A program made the position numbers and the translations under genes. This document shows, piece after piece, positions 1 to 10,649 of a stretch of DNA of 64,000 nt. This DNA comes from Pseudomonas sp. SST3. Its GTDB lineage: Bacteria > Pseudomonadota > Gammaproteobacteria > Pseudomonadales > Pseudomonadaceae. The notes under the pieces were generated by a model. The model did not search any database, was not told where the DNA came from, and saw only the letters and a program-made list of their open reading frames with translations. The stretch is from NCBI RefSeq assembly GCF_003325755.1, contig NZ_QORI02000014.1, positions 61,990 to 125,989 on the forward strand. Reading direction: 5' to 3'. Each line of letters starts with the position of its first letter. The stretch's first letter is position 1.

Positions 1-1149
1 GGCTGCGCAGACGGCCGAAATATCGTCGTCCAGGCGTTTGGAAACCTTGTACGCGCGGAACACCCGGTTTGGCTGAGCGCGCGGCACGATGATTTTCTCG
101 ATGAACTCGCCCTGTTCGCGTGCGGTGACCTTGTAATCGATGAAGTAATCCTCCAGCAGCAGGGTGCGGCTGTTGGTGCCCTTGCGCAGGACTACCTGCG
201 CACCCAACGCGATCAGGAGCGGTGGGGAGTCGCCGATAGGCGAGGCGTTACCGATGTTGCCACCGAGGGTGCCCTGGTTGCGGATCTGCAAAGAGGCGAA
301 GCGGTGCAGCAGCTCGCCAAAATCAGGATATTCGTTGGCCAGCGCTTCATAGCAATCGGTCAGCGGGGTCGCAGCGCCGATCTCGATGCTGCTGTCGGTC
401 ACCTCGACCTTCTTCATCTCGGCGATATGACCGACGTAGATCATCACCGGCAACTGGCGATGAAACTGGGTGACCTCAAGCGCCAGGTCGGTACCGCCGG
501 CGAGCAGGCGAGCATCGGGGTTGGCACTGTAGATATCGGCCAGATCGCCCACGGTCAGCGGCGACAGGCAGCGCTTGTCGCCACTGTTCAGCTCGGCGGT
601 TTCGCGTGGTTCGATGGCTTTCAGCTGAGCAATGGTTTCGGCTTCGCGTACGTCGAACTGGTCCGGCTGCTTGGCGCAACAGGCCTGCTCTGCGGCGTCG
701 AGAATCGGGCGATAGCCGGTGCAGCGGCACAAGTTGCCAGCCAGGGCTTCATGGGTGTCGGCCTTGTCGAAACCATCCGCTGATTTCTGCAGGGCGAACA
801 GGCTCATGACGAAGCCCGGCGTGCAGAACCCGCACTGCGAACCGTGGCAGTCGACCATGGCTTGCTGAACGCTGTGAAGCTGACCCTGATGCTTCAGGTC
901 CTCGACAGTGATCAGCTGTTTGCCGTGCAGGGCGGATACGAAGGTCAGGCAGGAGTTAAGCGTGCGATAGCGCAGACGGTCACCGTCCAGCTCGCCGACC
1001 ACGACGGTACAGGCGCCGCAGTCACCGGAGGCGCAGCCTTCCTTGGTGCCGGGTTTGCCGCGATATTCGCGCAGGTACTCCAGCACGGTGGTATTCGGAT
1101 CGAGTGTCTGCTCACGGCGCAGTTCTCGATTGAGTAGGAACTGGATCAA
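1..1149 (-). CDS. xdhA: xanthine dehydrogenase small subunit XdhA (partial)
   Basis: Iron-sulfur/FAD subunit of the molybdenum enzyme that oxidises hypoxanthine and xanthine to urate. The 3' end lies outside the window; 383 codons are present. Start is TTG at 1149, supported by GGAGG six bases upstream; no ATG gives a full N-terminus. The first [2Fe-2S] cluster is seen in CASGDCGACTVVV and the second in CGFCTPG with NLCRCTGYRPI. The FAD-binding region follows (LLAGGTDLALE, LGGNIGNASPIGD). Purine catabolism is supported by the upstream 8-oxoguanine deaminase on the same strand. A 37-bp palindrome 56 bp upstream probably controls it. Identification is secure from family motifs. Confidence 0.95.
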   Translation of the reverse strand, partial: MIQFLLNRELRREQTLDPNTTVLEYLREYRGKPGTKEGCASGDCGACTVVVGELDGDRLRYRTLNSCLTFVSALHGKQLITVEDLKHQGQLHSVQQAMVDCHGSQCGFCTPGFVMSLFALQKSADGFDKADTHEALAGNLCRCTGYRPILDAAEQACCAKQPDQFDVREAETIAQLKAIEPRETAELNSGDKRCLSPLTVGDLADIYSANPDARLLAGGTDLALEVTQFHRQLPVMIYVGHIAEMKKVEVTDSSIEIGAATPLTDCYEALANEYPDFGELLHRFASLQIRNQGTLGGNIGNASPIGDSPPLLIALGAQVVLRKGTNSRTLLLEDYFIDYKVTAREQGEFIEKIIVPRAQPNRVFRAYKVSKRLDDDISAVCAA

Positions 1150-1464
1150 AGAGGGCCTCCGGGGATTTTTGTTCTGGGCTCTGGCAGTGGAAATTAGCGC
1201 TATCTGACTTCTTGGTCAACAAATACCTGACCCAAAAGTCAGTTCGAGCGACGAGCGCAGATGCCGGCGGTGATTGCGTTGGTCGCTGCCGGTGGATGTT
1301 CTTGATTACGAGTATGGATCAGGCGGGCAAAAGTGGCTGCGCGCGGCGATGGACGTGGATTTCGGCGAAACGAGCTAGACAGCCGGTTAGCGAATTCAAA
1401 TGATGCCTGGCTGAGTCGTGAGGTTCCGAGAATACGGCTGGAACCCCACATGCAGCAGTGCGCA
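1150..1464. other. intergenic region, 8-oxoguanine deaminase to xdhA
   Basis: This 315-bp gap between two minus-strand genes holds the xdhA ribosome-binding site, the palindrome at 1205-1241 and presumably the xdhA promoter. I see no credible gene here; short open frames lack ribosome-binding sites. Confidence 0.7.
1205..1241. promoter_or_regulatory. 37-bp palindromic operator candidate upstream of xdhA
   Basis: The left half is TGACTT-C-T-T-GGTCA (1205-1218) and the right half TGACC-C-A-A-AAGTCA (1228-1241), separated by nine bases. Twelve of fourteen positions per arm are symmetric. It lies 56-92 bp upstream of the xdhA TTG start, where a repressor or activator would sit. The regulator is not in the window; a GntR- or LysR-type factor is inference only. 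Confidence 0.6.
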
Positions 1465-2820
1465 TCAGCCAGCAATCAACTCCCGCGCGGCCTGACTGTG
1501 ATCGGCAATCAGTCCGGCGATGTCGAGGCCCTCTACTTGGCCGTCGATGACGCGCCACCGTCCGCCGACCATTACGCGGTCGGCCCGATCGGCACCGCAC
1601 AACAGCAACGCAGAGACGGGGTCATGGCTACCGGAAAAGCGCAGCTCATCAAGCTTGAACAGCGCGAGGTCGGCCTGCTTACCGACGCTCAGCTCGCCGA
1701 CATCATTGCGGCCCAGCAGGCGTGCCGAGCCGCGTGTGGCCCAGCCAAGCACACGCTCCGGCGTGATCTGCTCGGCGCCATAGCGCAAGCGCTGGATGTA
1801 CAGTGCCTGGCGCGCCTCGAGAATCATGTTGGAGGCATCGTTCGACGCCGAACCGTCGACGCCCAGGCCGATGGGCGCGCCAGCGGCTTCCAGCGCGACG
1901 GTCGGGCAGATGCCGGAAGCCAGCCGCATATTCGAACTCGGGCAATGGCAAATGCCGGTACCGGCTGCGCCCAGGCGCTCGATCTCGTCGTCATTGAAAT
2001 GGATGCCGTGGGCCAGCCAGGTGCGTTCGGATAGCCAGCCAACGCTGTCCAGATAGCCCACGGTGCGCAAGCCGAAGCGCTGCTTGCAGAATTCTTCCTC
2101 GTCGAGGGTTTCCGCGAGGTGCGTGTGCAGGCGTACATTGTGATGCTCGGCCAGCGCCGCGCTGGCGCGCATGATTTCCGGGGTGACCGAAAAAGGAGAG
2201 CAGGGCGCCAGGGCAATCTGGATCTGCGCGCCGGCGCCGCGCTCATGGTAACGACCGATCAGCCGCTCGCTGTCATCGAGAATCGCCTCGGCGGTTTGCA
2301 CCGTGTGCTGGGGCGGCAACCCGCCATCGGCTTCGCCCAGGCTCATGGAGCCGCGGGTGAGCATGGCGCGCATGCCTAGTTCGCGTACGGCTTCGATCTG
2401 CACATCGATGGCGTTTTCCAGACCGTCCGGAAACAGGTAGTGATGGTCCGCGGCGGTGGTGCAACCGGAGAGCAACAGCTCGGCCAGCGCCACCTTGCTG
2501 GCCAGCGCAAGGCGGTCCGGCGTCAGGCGTGCCCAGACCGGATAGAGGGTTTTCAGCCAGGGGAACAGCGGTTGATTCACCACCGGCGCCCAGGCTCGAG
2601 TGAGTGTTTGGTAGAAGTGGTGATGGGTGTTGATCAGCCCTGGCAGCACAACGTGCTCACGGGCATCGAAGCTATTGTCGACCGGTGTGGCGGGGGATTG
2701 CCCGGCGGCGAGTAGTTCGACGATGGTGCCATTCTCGATGACCAATCCGCCGGAGGCGTCCTGATCGTTGGCGGTAAAAATGGCGAGGGGATGCTTGATC
2801 CAGATACGGCTGGCAGTCAT
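1465..2820 (-). CDS. 8-oxoguanine deaminase (amidohydrolase)
   Basis: A 451-aa amidohydrolase that resembles the characterised Pseudomonas 8-oxoguanine deaminase, which converts 8-oxoguanine to urate; related enzymes act on guanine, cytosine or atrazine-type substrates. Metal-site motifs are visible: INTHHHFYQT near residue 65, LHTHLAE in the middle, GIHFNDDEI, and DGSASND near residue 320. The product urate joins the pathway of the neighbouring xanthine dehydrogenase. Full length for the family. Substrate assignment rests on family resemblance and context, so generic guanine deaminase is the alternative. Confidence 0.85.
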   Translation of the reverse strand: MTASRIWIKHPLAIFTANDQDASGGLVIENGTIVELLAAGQSPATPVDNSFDAREHVVLPGLINTHHHFYQTLTRAWAPVVNQPLFPWLKTLYPVWARLTPDRLALASKVALAELLLSGCTTAADHHYLFPDGLENAIDVQIEAVRELGMRAMLTRGSMSLGEADGGLPPQHTVQTAEAILDDSERLIGRYHERGAGAQIQIALAPCSPFSVTPEIMRASAALAEHHNVRLHTHLAETLDEEEFCKQRFGLRTVGYLDSVGWLSERTWLAHGIHFNDDEIERLGAAGTGICHCPSSNMRLASGICPTVALEAAGAPIGLGVDGSASNDASNMILEARQALYIQRLRYGAEQITPERVLGWATRGSARLLGRNDVGELSVGKQADLALFKLDELRFSGSHDPVSALLLCGADRADRVMVGGRWRVIDGQVEGLDIAGLIADHSQAARELIAG

Positions 2821-2991
2821 GGCCGGCTTCTCCTGAGTTGAGTTCAGAAATGAGCCAGCTCAGTTATGCCCTGTCTGCTGATCCAGGGACCTGTGCCGAT
2901 CGGCGCAGATGCGGGGGCCACCATAGCGGCTCCCGTTGGCGTTGTCATCGTCTGCGGTTGCAGGATGCGGATGTACGGTCCCGGCGATACC

Positions 2992-3104
2992 TGTAGGAGC
3001 CAGCTTGCTGGCGAAGCTTCTGCATAGCATCTTCACGAGCAAGCTAGCACTCACATTCGGCGCTCAGGCTCGCCAGCAAGAACTCGGCGTCCCTAGCTCC
3101 TACG
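2992..3104. repeat. degenerate Pseudomonas REP cluster
   Basis: TGTAGGAGCCAGCTTGCTGG starts at 2992. Degenerate inverted copies appear near 3033 (CACGAGCAAGCTAGCACTC) and 3070 (TCGCCAGCAAG ... TAGCTCCTAC). These are diverged relatives of the TGTAGGAGCGAGCTTGC REP family, which has a clean copy in lhr at 38361. It fills most of the 308-bp gap between livF and the deaminase gene; no gene is seen there. Confidence 0.7.
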
Positions 3105-3128
3105 GGACGCGCTCGTATCAGCTCCTGG

Positions 3129-3830
3129 TCAACCGCCGAGGTAGGCGTCGCGGACCTTGGGGTCGCTCAACAGCTCTTCGCCGCTGCCCTGCATGACGAT
3201 GTGACCATTCTCCAGCACGTAGCCACGGTCGGCCAGCTTGAGCGCCTGGTTGGCGTTCTGCTCGACCAGGAAGACGGTCACGCCATCTTCACGTAGCTGC
3301 TCGATGATCTCGAAAATCTGCTGGATGATGATTGGTGCCAGCCCCAGCGAGGGCTCGTCGAGCAGTAGCAACTTGGGTTTGCTCATCAATGCCCGGGCGA
3401 TGGCGAGCATTTGTTGCTCGCCGCCGGACATGGTGCCGCCGCGCTGCTGGAAGCGTTCCTTCAACCTCGGGAACAACAGCAGCACTTTGTCCAGCTGCTC
3501 CTGAAAGTCCGTGCGGTTGGTGAAGAAACCGCCCATGACGAGGTTCTCCTCCACCGTCAGGCGAGCAAAGATGCGCCGCCCTTCAGGTACGACGGCGATG
3601 TCCTTGCGCATGATGTCGCAGGTCTGTTTGCCGACCAGTTCCTCGCCCTCGAAGCGGATGCTGCCTTCGGAGGCCATTGGCGTGCCGCAGAGCGTCATCA
3701 GTAGGGTCGATTTGCCGGCACCGTTGGCGCCGATCAGCGTGACGATCTCGCCTTTGCGGACCTCAACGTCGACGTTGTGCAGCGCCTGGATCTTGCCGTA
3801 GAAGGTCGAGACGTTTTCGAAATACAGCAT
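3129..3830 (-). CDS. livF: branched-chain amino acid ABC transporter ATPase LivF/BraG
   Basis: One of the two cytoplasmic ATPases of the high-affinity leucine/isoleucine/valine importer. It has 233 aa, the usual length. Walker A is GANGAGKST near residues 34-42, the signature is MSGGEQQML, Walker B is LLLLDEPSLGLAP and the H-loop is VFLVEQNA. It is the last gene of the minus-strand operon livK-H-M-G-F and starts 2 bp after livG ends. Confidence 0.96.
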   Translation of the reverse strand: MLYFENVSTFYGKIQALHNVDVEVRKGEIVTLIGANGAGKSTLLMTLCGTPMASEGSIRFEGEELVGKQTCDIMRKDIAVVPEGRRIFARLTVEENLVMGGFFTNRTDFQEQLDKVLLLFPRLKERFQQRGGTMSGGEQQMLAIARALMSKPKLLLLDEPSLGLAPIIIQQIFEIIEQLREDGVTVFLVEQNANQALKLADRGYVLENGHIVMQGSGEELLSDPKVRDAYLGG

Positions 3831-3832
3831 GG

Positions 3833-4600
3833 TTACGCCTCCCCCAGATAGGCTTTGATCACGTCCGGATTGTCCCGAATCTGCTCCGGCGTGCCGTCGG
3901 CCAGGGGGCAGCCCTGGTTGATCACGACGATATGGTCGGAAATGCTCATGACCAGCTTCATGTCGTGCTCGATGAGCAGCACGGTGACATCGTGCGTGTC
4001 GCGCAACATGCCGATCAGTGCCTTGAGGTCCTCGGTTTCCCTCGGATTGAGACCGGCCGCTGGCTCGTCGAGCATGAGGATGCGCGGACGCGTCATCATG
4101 CAGCGGGCGATCTCCAGGCGGCGTTGCTGACCATAGGCGAGGGTGCCGGCCGGGCGGTTGGCCACCTCGGTGAGGTTGACCTGCTCAAGCCAGTGGGCGG
4201 CAAAATCCATCGCCTCGTGCTCGCTCTGGCGGAACGCCTTGGTCTTCAACAGGCCGGACAGAAAGTTGGTGTTGAGATGCCGATGCTGGGCAACCAACAG
4301 GTTCTCCACGGCGGTCATGTCCTTGAACAGGCGGACGTTCTGGAACGTACGCACCACACCCTTGCGGGCGATCTTGTGGCCGGGCAGGCCATGGATCGCT
4401 TCTCCGTCGAGCAGGATTTCTCCCGAGGTGGGCTGGTAGAAGCCGGTCAGGCAGTTGAATACGGTGGTCTTGCCGGCGCCGTTCGGACCGATCATCGAAA
4501 CCACTTGTTTGTCCTGTACGCTCAGGCCCACTCCGTTAACGGCCAAGAGGCCGCCGAAGCGCATGGTCAGGCCGCGTACTTCAAGAATCGGGCGGCTCAT
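3833..4600 (-). CDS. livG: branched-chain amino acid ABC transporter ATPase LivG/BraF
   Basis: Second ATPase of the branched-chain amino-acid importer, 255 aa. Walker [10 protein letters not shown] lies near residues 38-46, the LivG-type signature is [12 protein letters not shown], and Walker B is [13 protein letters not shown] followed by [10 protein letters not shown]. Its ATG overlaps the livM stop (ATGA), so the two are translationally coupled. It should pair with LivF beneath the LivH/LivM membrane channel. Confidence 0.96.
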   Translation of the reverse strand: MSRPILEVRGLTMRFGGLLAVNGVGLSVQDKQVVSMIGPNGAGKTTVFNCLTGFYQPTSGEILLDGEAIHGLPGHKIARKGVVRTFQNVRLFKDMTAVENLLVAQHRHLNTNFLSGLLKTKAFRQSEHEAMDFAAHWLEQVNLTEVANRPAGTLAYGQQRRLEIARCMMTRPRILMLDEPAAGLNPRETEDLKALIGMLRDTHDVTVLLIEHDMKLVMSISDHIVVINQGCPLADGTPEQIRDNPDVIKAYLGEA

Positions 4601-5849
4601 CGCTTCAGCTCCAGGTGGGGGCGTTGCATGGGCAGCAGACCCTGCGGACGCCAGATCATCATCAGCACCATCAAGGCGCCGAACATCAGCATGCGGTATT
4701 CGCTGAACTCACGCATTAGCTCGGGCAACAGGATCATCACGATGGCGGCAAGAATCACCCCCAGCTGAGAGCCCATGCCGCCGAGCACGACGATTGCGAG
4801 GATGATGGCTGATTCGATGAAGGTGAACGACTCCGGCGACACCAGGCCCTGACGGGCAGCAAAGAAGCTGCCGGCGAAACCGGCGAAGGTCGCGCCCAGT
4901 GTGAAGGCGGAGAGCTTGATCACGGTGGGGTTCATGCCCAGCGCGCGGCAGGCGATCTCGTCCTCGCGCAACGCTTCCCAGGCACGGCCAATGGGCATAC
5001 GCAGCAGACGGTTGATCACGAACAGAGTCAGCAGCACCAGCAGCAGGGCGATCAGGTAGAGAAAGATCACCTTGTTGATGGAGGCGTAATCCACGCCGAA
5101 GAACTCGTGGAAGGTCTGCATACCCTCGGCGGCGCGACGGTCGAACGAGAGGCCGAACAGTGTGGGCTTGTCGATGCCGCTAATGCCGTTCGGACCACCG
5201 GTGAGATCGGTCATGTTGCGCAACAACAGACGGATGATTTCGCCGAAACCCAGGGTCACGATTGCCAGGTAGTCACCCCGAAGGCGCAGCACCGGGAAGC
5301 CCAGCAGGAAGCCGAACAGCGCCGCCATGGCGCCGGCAATCGGCAGTGCGACCCAGAACCCGATCCCGTAGTAGTGCGATAGCAGCGCGTAGGTGTAGGC
5401 GCCGACCGCGTAGAAGCCGACATAGCCCAGATCGAGCAGACCAGCGAGACCGACGACGATGTTCAGGCCCAGGCCCAGCATGACGTAGATGAGGATCAGC
5501 GTGGCGATGTCCACCGCGCCTCGCGAACCGAAGAACGGCCAGGCGAGCGCCACCAGCACCAGTCCGATGATGATGTAGCGCTGAGTCGACGGCAGGGTCA
5601 GGAAGCTGCCTGCGCCGGCCGGAATCGTCGGCAGCTTGGGGCTGGCGGCCCAGCCGGCCGCTGCGTGGTGGCGGAACAATTGCCAGAAGAACATGGCAAC
5701 GGCACAGGCGGCGATGATCCAGAAGGTCTTCGCGTCGCTGCCATGGACTTCGAGGCGAATGCCGACGGTGGTGAGTTTCAGACCGAACACCGGTACCGCG
5801 ACGGCGATGACCAGCAGGGCGCTGAAAAAGGCAGTACGAAGATTGCGGG

Positions 5850-5853
<4 letters not shown>
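4597..5853 (-). CDS. livM: branched-chain amino acid ABC transporter permease LivM/BraE
   Basis: Inner-membrane permease of the branched-chain amino-acid importer, 418 aa. The N-terminus has extra hydrophobic segments before the core, as in Pseudomonas BraE, then several more membrane spans. The EAA-type loop facing the ATPases is in [18 protein letters not shown]. It overlaps livH (ATGA at 5850-5853) and livG (ATGA at 4597-4600), giving tight coupling within the operon. Confidence 0.95.
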
Positions 5854-6773
<920 letters not shown>

Positions 6774-6983
6774 TACGTTCTCCTGAACACCCAGCAGCCC
6801 GTGCTCGACCGCCAATGCGGACCTGCTTCGAACACGCAGCACGGAGAATGCAGCGCCAAGGGCTCCGTGCGGATCACGCACATTGCCAGCTTCGAGGCGG
6901 GCCAGCTATGCAGGCCACTCGCTTGGTTGAAGGTGTTGCGGGGGCGGCCCCATTGCTTGTGGCCGGGTCAGCCCCGATCAGCT

Positions 6984-7014
6984 AAAACAAAGCCCACAGC
7001 GGACGCCGTGGGCT
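6984..7014 (-). terminator. hairpin between livK and livH
   Basis: AGCCCAC (6991-6997) pairs with GTGGGCT (7008-7014). On the minus strand the stem is followed by TTGTTTT. It lies just after the livK stop and about 210 bp before livH. This is typical of leaky terminators that let the binding protein be made in excess over the membrane genes. Confidence 0.7.
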
Positions 7015-7034
7015 TCGGTTGGGTGGTTACCGGC

Positions 7035-8154
7035 TCACTTGGCTTCGGTCTTGGTGCCGTCCTGGTGCCATTCGTAAACCACGAAGTTGAAATCCTTCAG
7101 GTCGCCCTTCTCATCGAACGAGAGGTTGCCGGTCGGCGTATCGAAGGTGTTGCTGCGCAGCGCTTCGGCGACCTTGTCGGTGTCGGTGCTGCCTGCTTTC
7201 TCGATACCCTCGGCAATGACCTGGACCGCAGCGTAGGCTGGGAACACGAATGGGCCGCTCGGGTCCTGCTTCTTCGCCTTGAAGGCGTCGACCAGTTCCT
7301 GGTTACGCGGGTCCTGGTCGAAGGATTTCGGCAGGGTCACGTACAGGCCTTCGGAAGCCGGGCCGGCGATGGCCGAGATTTCCTTGTTGCCGACGCCTTC
7401 CGGTCCCATGAACCGCACGTTCAGACCACGCTCTTTGGCTTGGCGCAGTAACAGACCGAGTTCCGGGTGATAGCCGCCGTAGTAGACGAAGTCGACGTCT
7501 GCCTGCTTGAGCTTGGAGATCATCGAGGAGAAGTCCTTGTCGCCGGCGCTTGATGCCTTCGAACAAGCCGACCTTGACGCCTTTCTCTTCCAGGGTCTGC
7601 TTAACGGCGGTGGCGATGCCTTCACCGTACTGCTGCTTGTCATGGATGACGGCAACATTTTTCGGCTTGACGTGATCGGCGATGAAGTTGCCTGCGGTCG
7701 GACCTTGCAGGCTGTCCAGACCGATAGTGCGGAAAATCAGTTCATAACCACGGGAAGTGATGTCCGGGCTGGTCGAAGCCGCGGTAATCATCAGAATGCC
7801 TTCGTCTTCATAAATATCGGACGCGGGCTGAGTCGAGCTGGAGCACAGATGACCAACTACGAAGCTGATTTCGTCGTTGACGATCTTGTTGGCGACTGCG
7901 ACCGCCTGTTTGGGGTCGCAAGCATCGTCATACACGACGCCTTCCAGTTGCTGCCCGTTGACCCCGCCCTTCTTGTTGATCTGCTCGATGGCCATCTGGG
8001 CGCCGATGAACTGCATGTCGCCGTACTGCGCAACGGCCCCTGTGACCGGGCCGGCCAAACCGATCTTGATGTTGTCGGCGGCAAGCGTATAGCTCGCTGC
8101 TCCCGTCAAAGCGATTGCCATGAAAAGTTTGGAAAGACGCTGTTTGGTCTTCAT
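7035..8154 (-). pseudogene. livK: branched-chain amino acid-binding protein LivK/BraC, frameshifted
   Basis: Periplasmic binding protein of the liv importer. Start is ATG 8154; the signal peptide runs MKTKQRLSKLF to the cleavage site after ASYTLA. The reading frame is intact through GVKVGLFEGI, then shifts; the C-terminal two-fifths (AGDKDFSSMISKLKQADV to the stop at 7035) continues in another frame. Removing one C near 7549 restores FEGI-N-AGDKDF exactly as in the family. The two frames together give a full-length protein of about 373 aa. Either the strain has a fresh null mutation in an otherwise intact operon, or there is a base-calling error in a GC-rich stretch. Confidence 0.9.
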
Positions 8155-8355
8155 ATGCGCTCCACTTGCATCATTATTGTTTTGAATCCTGCTGGCTGCA
8201 GTGTCGTTCAGGAGCAAACGTCCCCAAACGGTACGGCAACTGTACCGGCACAGTGTAGAAGCGTCAGCACTTGTTTGCACAGTCAGCAATTGGATCCGTT
8301 TGATGAGATTCACCCGGACGTTATCATTGCGCCCTTTTTGAAACAGGTGAGTCAC

Positions 8356-8667
8356 ATGAGCGAAGATCCAAGCACTCTCTATGCCAAGTTGCTGGGCGAA
8401 ACCGCGCCGATCTCCTGGCAGGACTTGCAGCCATTCTTCGCCCGTGGCGCGCTGCTACGCGTCGCCAGCGACTTCGATCTGATCGAAGCGGCGCAGGCGG
8501 TGGCTCAGGATGACCGCGAAACAGTAGCCCAATGGCTGGCTAAAGGCCATATGGGCAAGCTCGAGTCTGAACAGGCGCAGGATTGGCTGGAGCGTGATCC
8601 GGAGTTGTGGGCGGTAGTGGTAGCGCCTTGGGTGCTGGTGCAGGAAAGGGCGGCCCGTCAGCACTGA
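8356..8667 (+). CDS. DUF2288 family protein
   Basis: A 103-aa cytoplasmic protein matching the DUF2288 pattern (LYAKLLGETAPISWQDLQPF, then VVAPWVLVQE near the end). Function is unknown. The ATG at 8356 is chosen because it starts the conserved block; a much longer frame upstream overlaps the liv promoter region. It is divergent from livK and convergent with the M48 gene. Confidence 0.85.
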   Translation: MSEDPSTLYAKLLGETAPISWQDLQPFFARGALLRVASDFDLIEAAQAVAQDDRETVAQWLAKGHMGKLESEQAQDWLERDPELWAVVVAPWVLVQERAARQH

Positions 8668-8713
8668 CGCCGACCGCTCTGCTGATCGAAAGCACCCAAG
8701 GCCACCTTTCAGC

Positions 8714-10279
8714 TCATGCCACCTTCTTGCAGGTGTCCTTGCGATTGGGCATCTGCTTGCACTTCTCACCGAGTTTCCGCAGGGAGTCTTCATCCTGCTT
8801 CAGTTTGTTGGCCAGCATCTTCTCGACAATGAACAGCTCTTCCGATCCCAAGTGCCGTTCGGCCTGCTCGATGGCAGCGAGCGCGGCGGCCGGGTTGTCG
8901 TTGCTCAGGTGGTAGCTCACCAGCAATTCGTATACGCCGGGGCCCGCCAGCGACCAGTCGCGGATGGCCGTTAGATGGGCCAGTGCCTGGCGCTTCTCAC
9001 CTGCAGCCATGTGCACGTTGAACAGACTGCGGCGGATGCCGGGCTGGCTTGCAACCGGTGACTTGAGCGCCCGCTGGGCCAGCGTTCTGGCGTCCTTGAG
9101 GTTATTGCTACGCAATGCCTCGTTCGCTCCGTAAGCGTTTCGATAGGCATCCATGGATGCCTTGACCGTCGGATTACCGCGCACCTTGCGCCAGCTCCGT
9201 TTGTCGACCCGGTTGTAACGGGTCTCATCGTACTCGCGCTGCAGGTACTGCCGCAGATCGGTATCGCGACGCTGCGCGGACATGTGTGAACGTGTCAGGT
9301 GTTGGCCGACGGCGCTCACCGTGGTGGTCAGCCCCTGATTGACGAAGAGGTTGATCTCCTGGGTGAAGCCATTGAGGTCGAATCGCTTCAGCGACTCCTG
9401 CATGGCGCCTTTGCGTGCCTGAATGAAACTGGCAAGAATCGGTTCCTGCTTACCCTGGAAATCATCGAGGCGCTGCAGGCTGTGACTAGCGGCGCGCGGC
9501 GCATAGTGGGCTTTGACCAGGAGATCGGTGCCAAGCAGGTCGGCCTGGTCTTCCTGAGCCCGCCCCCACGCCGTATTCCATACATGGTCGGAAAAGGTGT
9601 TGGCGAGCGCGGTGTAAAGCACTGTGTCGCCGATCATCTTCTGGGTGCCTTGCGGGTCCTTGCTGAGCAGCTTGAGCTGGGAGGCACCGCGGTCCAGACG
9701 GCTGTCAGCCACCACTGCTGCGATGACGGCGGTGCTGGCCAGCGTGGTCAACAGTTCGCGCTGTTGGTCGAAGGCGAGCCGTCGATCATGATGACGCAGC
9801 AGCACATGACTCATCTCGTGAGCTAGCATCGACGCGATCTCGTCTTCGCTTTCCACGCCCTCGAGCATGCCGAGTGGCACGAACAGGTTGCCGTAAGGAT
9901 CGGCCGAGGGGCCGAATGCATAGCTGTCGACGACCCTCACCTGCAAGTTAGGCAGCTCACCTGGCCAACCCTTGCCGAGTTTGTCGACGATACCCTGCAA
10001 GTAGCTCTGCAGGGGAGCGATCAGAACGAGGTTTTGCTGGCGGATCTCAGTGGCCGGCAGATTGCGTCCGTCATAGCTAAGGCGGAGCGTCTGCCGGTGC
10101 TGGGGGTCGAGCTTGAAATGGCTACGCACCTCTTCTTGTGCCAGATACTTGCCCTGAAAACCGTCATGAGCGCTTCGGCCAGCCAGGTTGATCAAGGCGT
10201 CAGGCGCGCCTTTGAGCGTCGTGCATCCACTCAGGGCGGCTAGCAGCGAGAGGGCTATCACTATGAGTCTAGGTGGCAT
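8714..10279 (-). CDS. M48 family metalloprotease lipoprotein with TPR-like C-terminus
   Basis: A 521-aa predicted lipoprotein; the lipobox LSGC puts the modified cysteine near residue 19. The zinc motif HEMSH lies at about residues 154-158 and a downstream acidic ligand in EDQADLLGTD, as in M48 peptidases such as LoiP/BepA. The C-terminal 120 residues look helical and repeat-like (LAQRALKSP ... LLVSYHLSNDNPAAALAAIEQ), consistent with TPRs. Start is ATG 10279, since the 20 residues upstream would precede a normal signal peptide. Probably a periplasmic outer-membrane quality-control protease. It follows a small secreted protein and a CHASE2 protein on the same strand. Confidence 0.88.
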   Translation of the reverse strand: MPPRLIVIALSLLAALSGCTTLKGAPDALINLAGRSAHDGFQGKYLAQEEVRSHFKLDPQHRQTLRLSYDGRNLPATEIRQQNLVLIAPLQSYLQGIVDKLGKGWPGELPNLQVRVVDSYAFGPSADPYGNLFVPLGMLEGVESEDEIASMLAHEMSHVLLRHHDRRLAFDQQRELLTTLASTAVIAAVVADSRLDRGASQLKLLSKDPQGTQKMIGDTVLYTALANTFSDHVWNTAWGRAQEDQADLLGTDLLVKAHYAPRAASHSLQRLDDFQGKQEPILASFIQARKGAMQESLKRFDLNGFTQEINLFVNQGLTTTVSAVGQHLTRSHMSAQRRDTDLRQYLQREYDETRYNRVDKRSWRKVRGNPTVKASMDAYRNAYGANEALRSNNLKDARTLAQRALKSPVASQPGIRRSLFNVHMAAGEKRQALAHLTAIRDWSLAGPGVYELLVSYHLSNDNPAAALAAIEQAERHLGSEELFIVEKMLANKLKQDEDSLRKLGEKCKQMPNRKDTCKKVA

Positions 10280-10283
10280 GACG

Positions 10284-10649
10284 TCAGTTCCTCGCGCAGC
10301 CGGCGCCGTAGCCAATCGTGGACAGGTTGGTGGCGCCATCGGCTTTGGCTCTTGGCAGGGCTGCGCAGGGCATCGGGACGGTTTTGCCTTCGCTCAGGCG
10401 CACGTCGACGCCATCGAGCCAGACCGGTCGGCCGGCGATTTCGACCTGCACCAGTTCCATGTCTTCGTTCCACTGTTGAGCAGCTAGTGGTGTTGGCGGC
10501 AACTCGGCGCGCGGGACCCTCTGCAGGAGGCGGCCAGTCTCGTCGAGCAGCGCGATTGGATCATTGGTGTATTCCTCCACGGTAAGGCCGGCTGCGTGGG
10601 CAGCGCCGCTTAACAGCAATGCGCAGAGCAGGGTTAAAGGTTTACGCAT
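10284..10649 (-). CDS. hypothetical secreted protein
   Basis: A 121-aa protein with a clear signal peptide (MRKPLTLLCALLLSGAAHAA) and a good AAGGAG site before ATG 10649. The mature part is about 100 residues with two cysteines, one near the end (GYGAGCARN). I do not recognise the family. It overlaps the end of the CHASE2 gene by 8 bp and ends 4 bp before the M48 start, so the three form an operon and may act together in the envelope. Confidence 0.75.
   Translation of the reverse strand: MRKPLTLLCALLLSGAAHAAGLTVEEYTNDPIALLDETGRLLQRVPRAELPPTPLAAQQWNEDMELVQVEIAGRPVWLDGVDVRLSEGKTVPMPCAALPRAKADGATNLSTIGYGAGCARN

Noticed and set aside
304..1137. Plus-strand open frames of 97-159 aa
   Set aside because: They lie antisense to xdhA, which has full motif support and a good start; high-GC antisense frames are expected.
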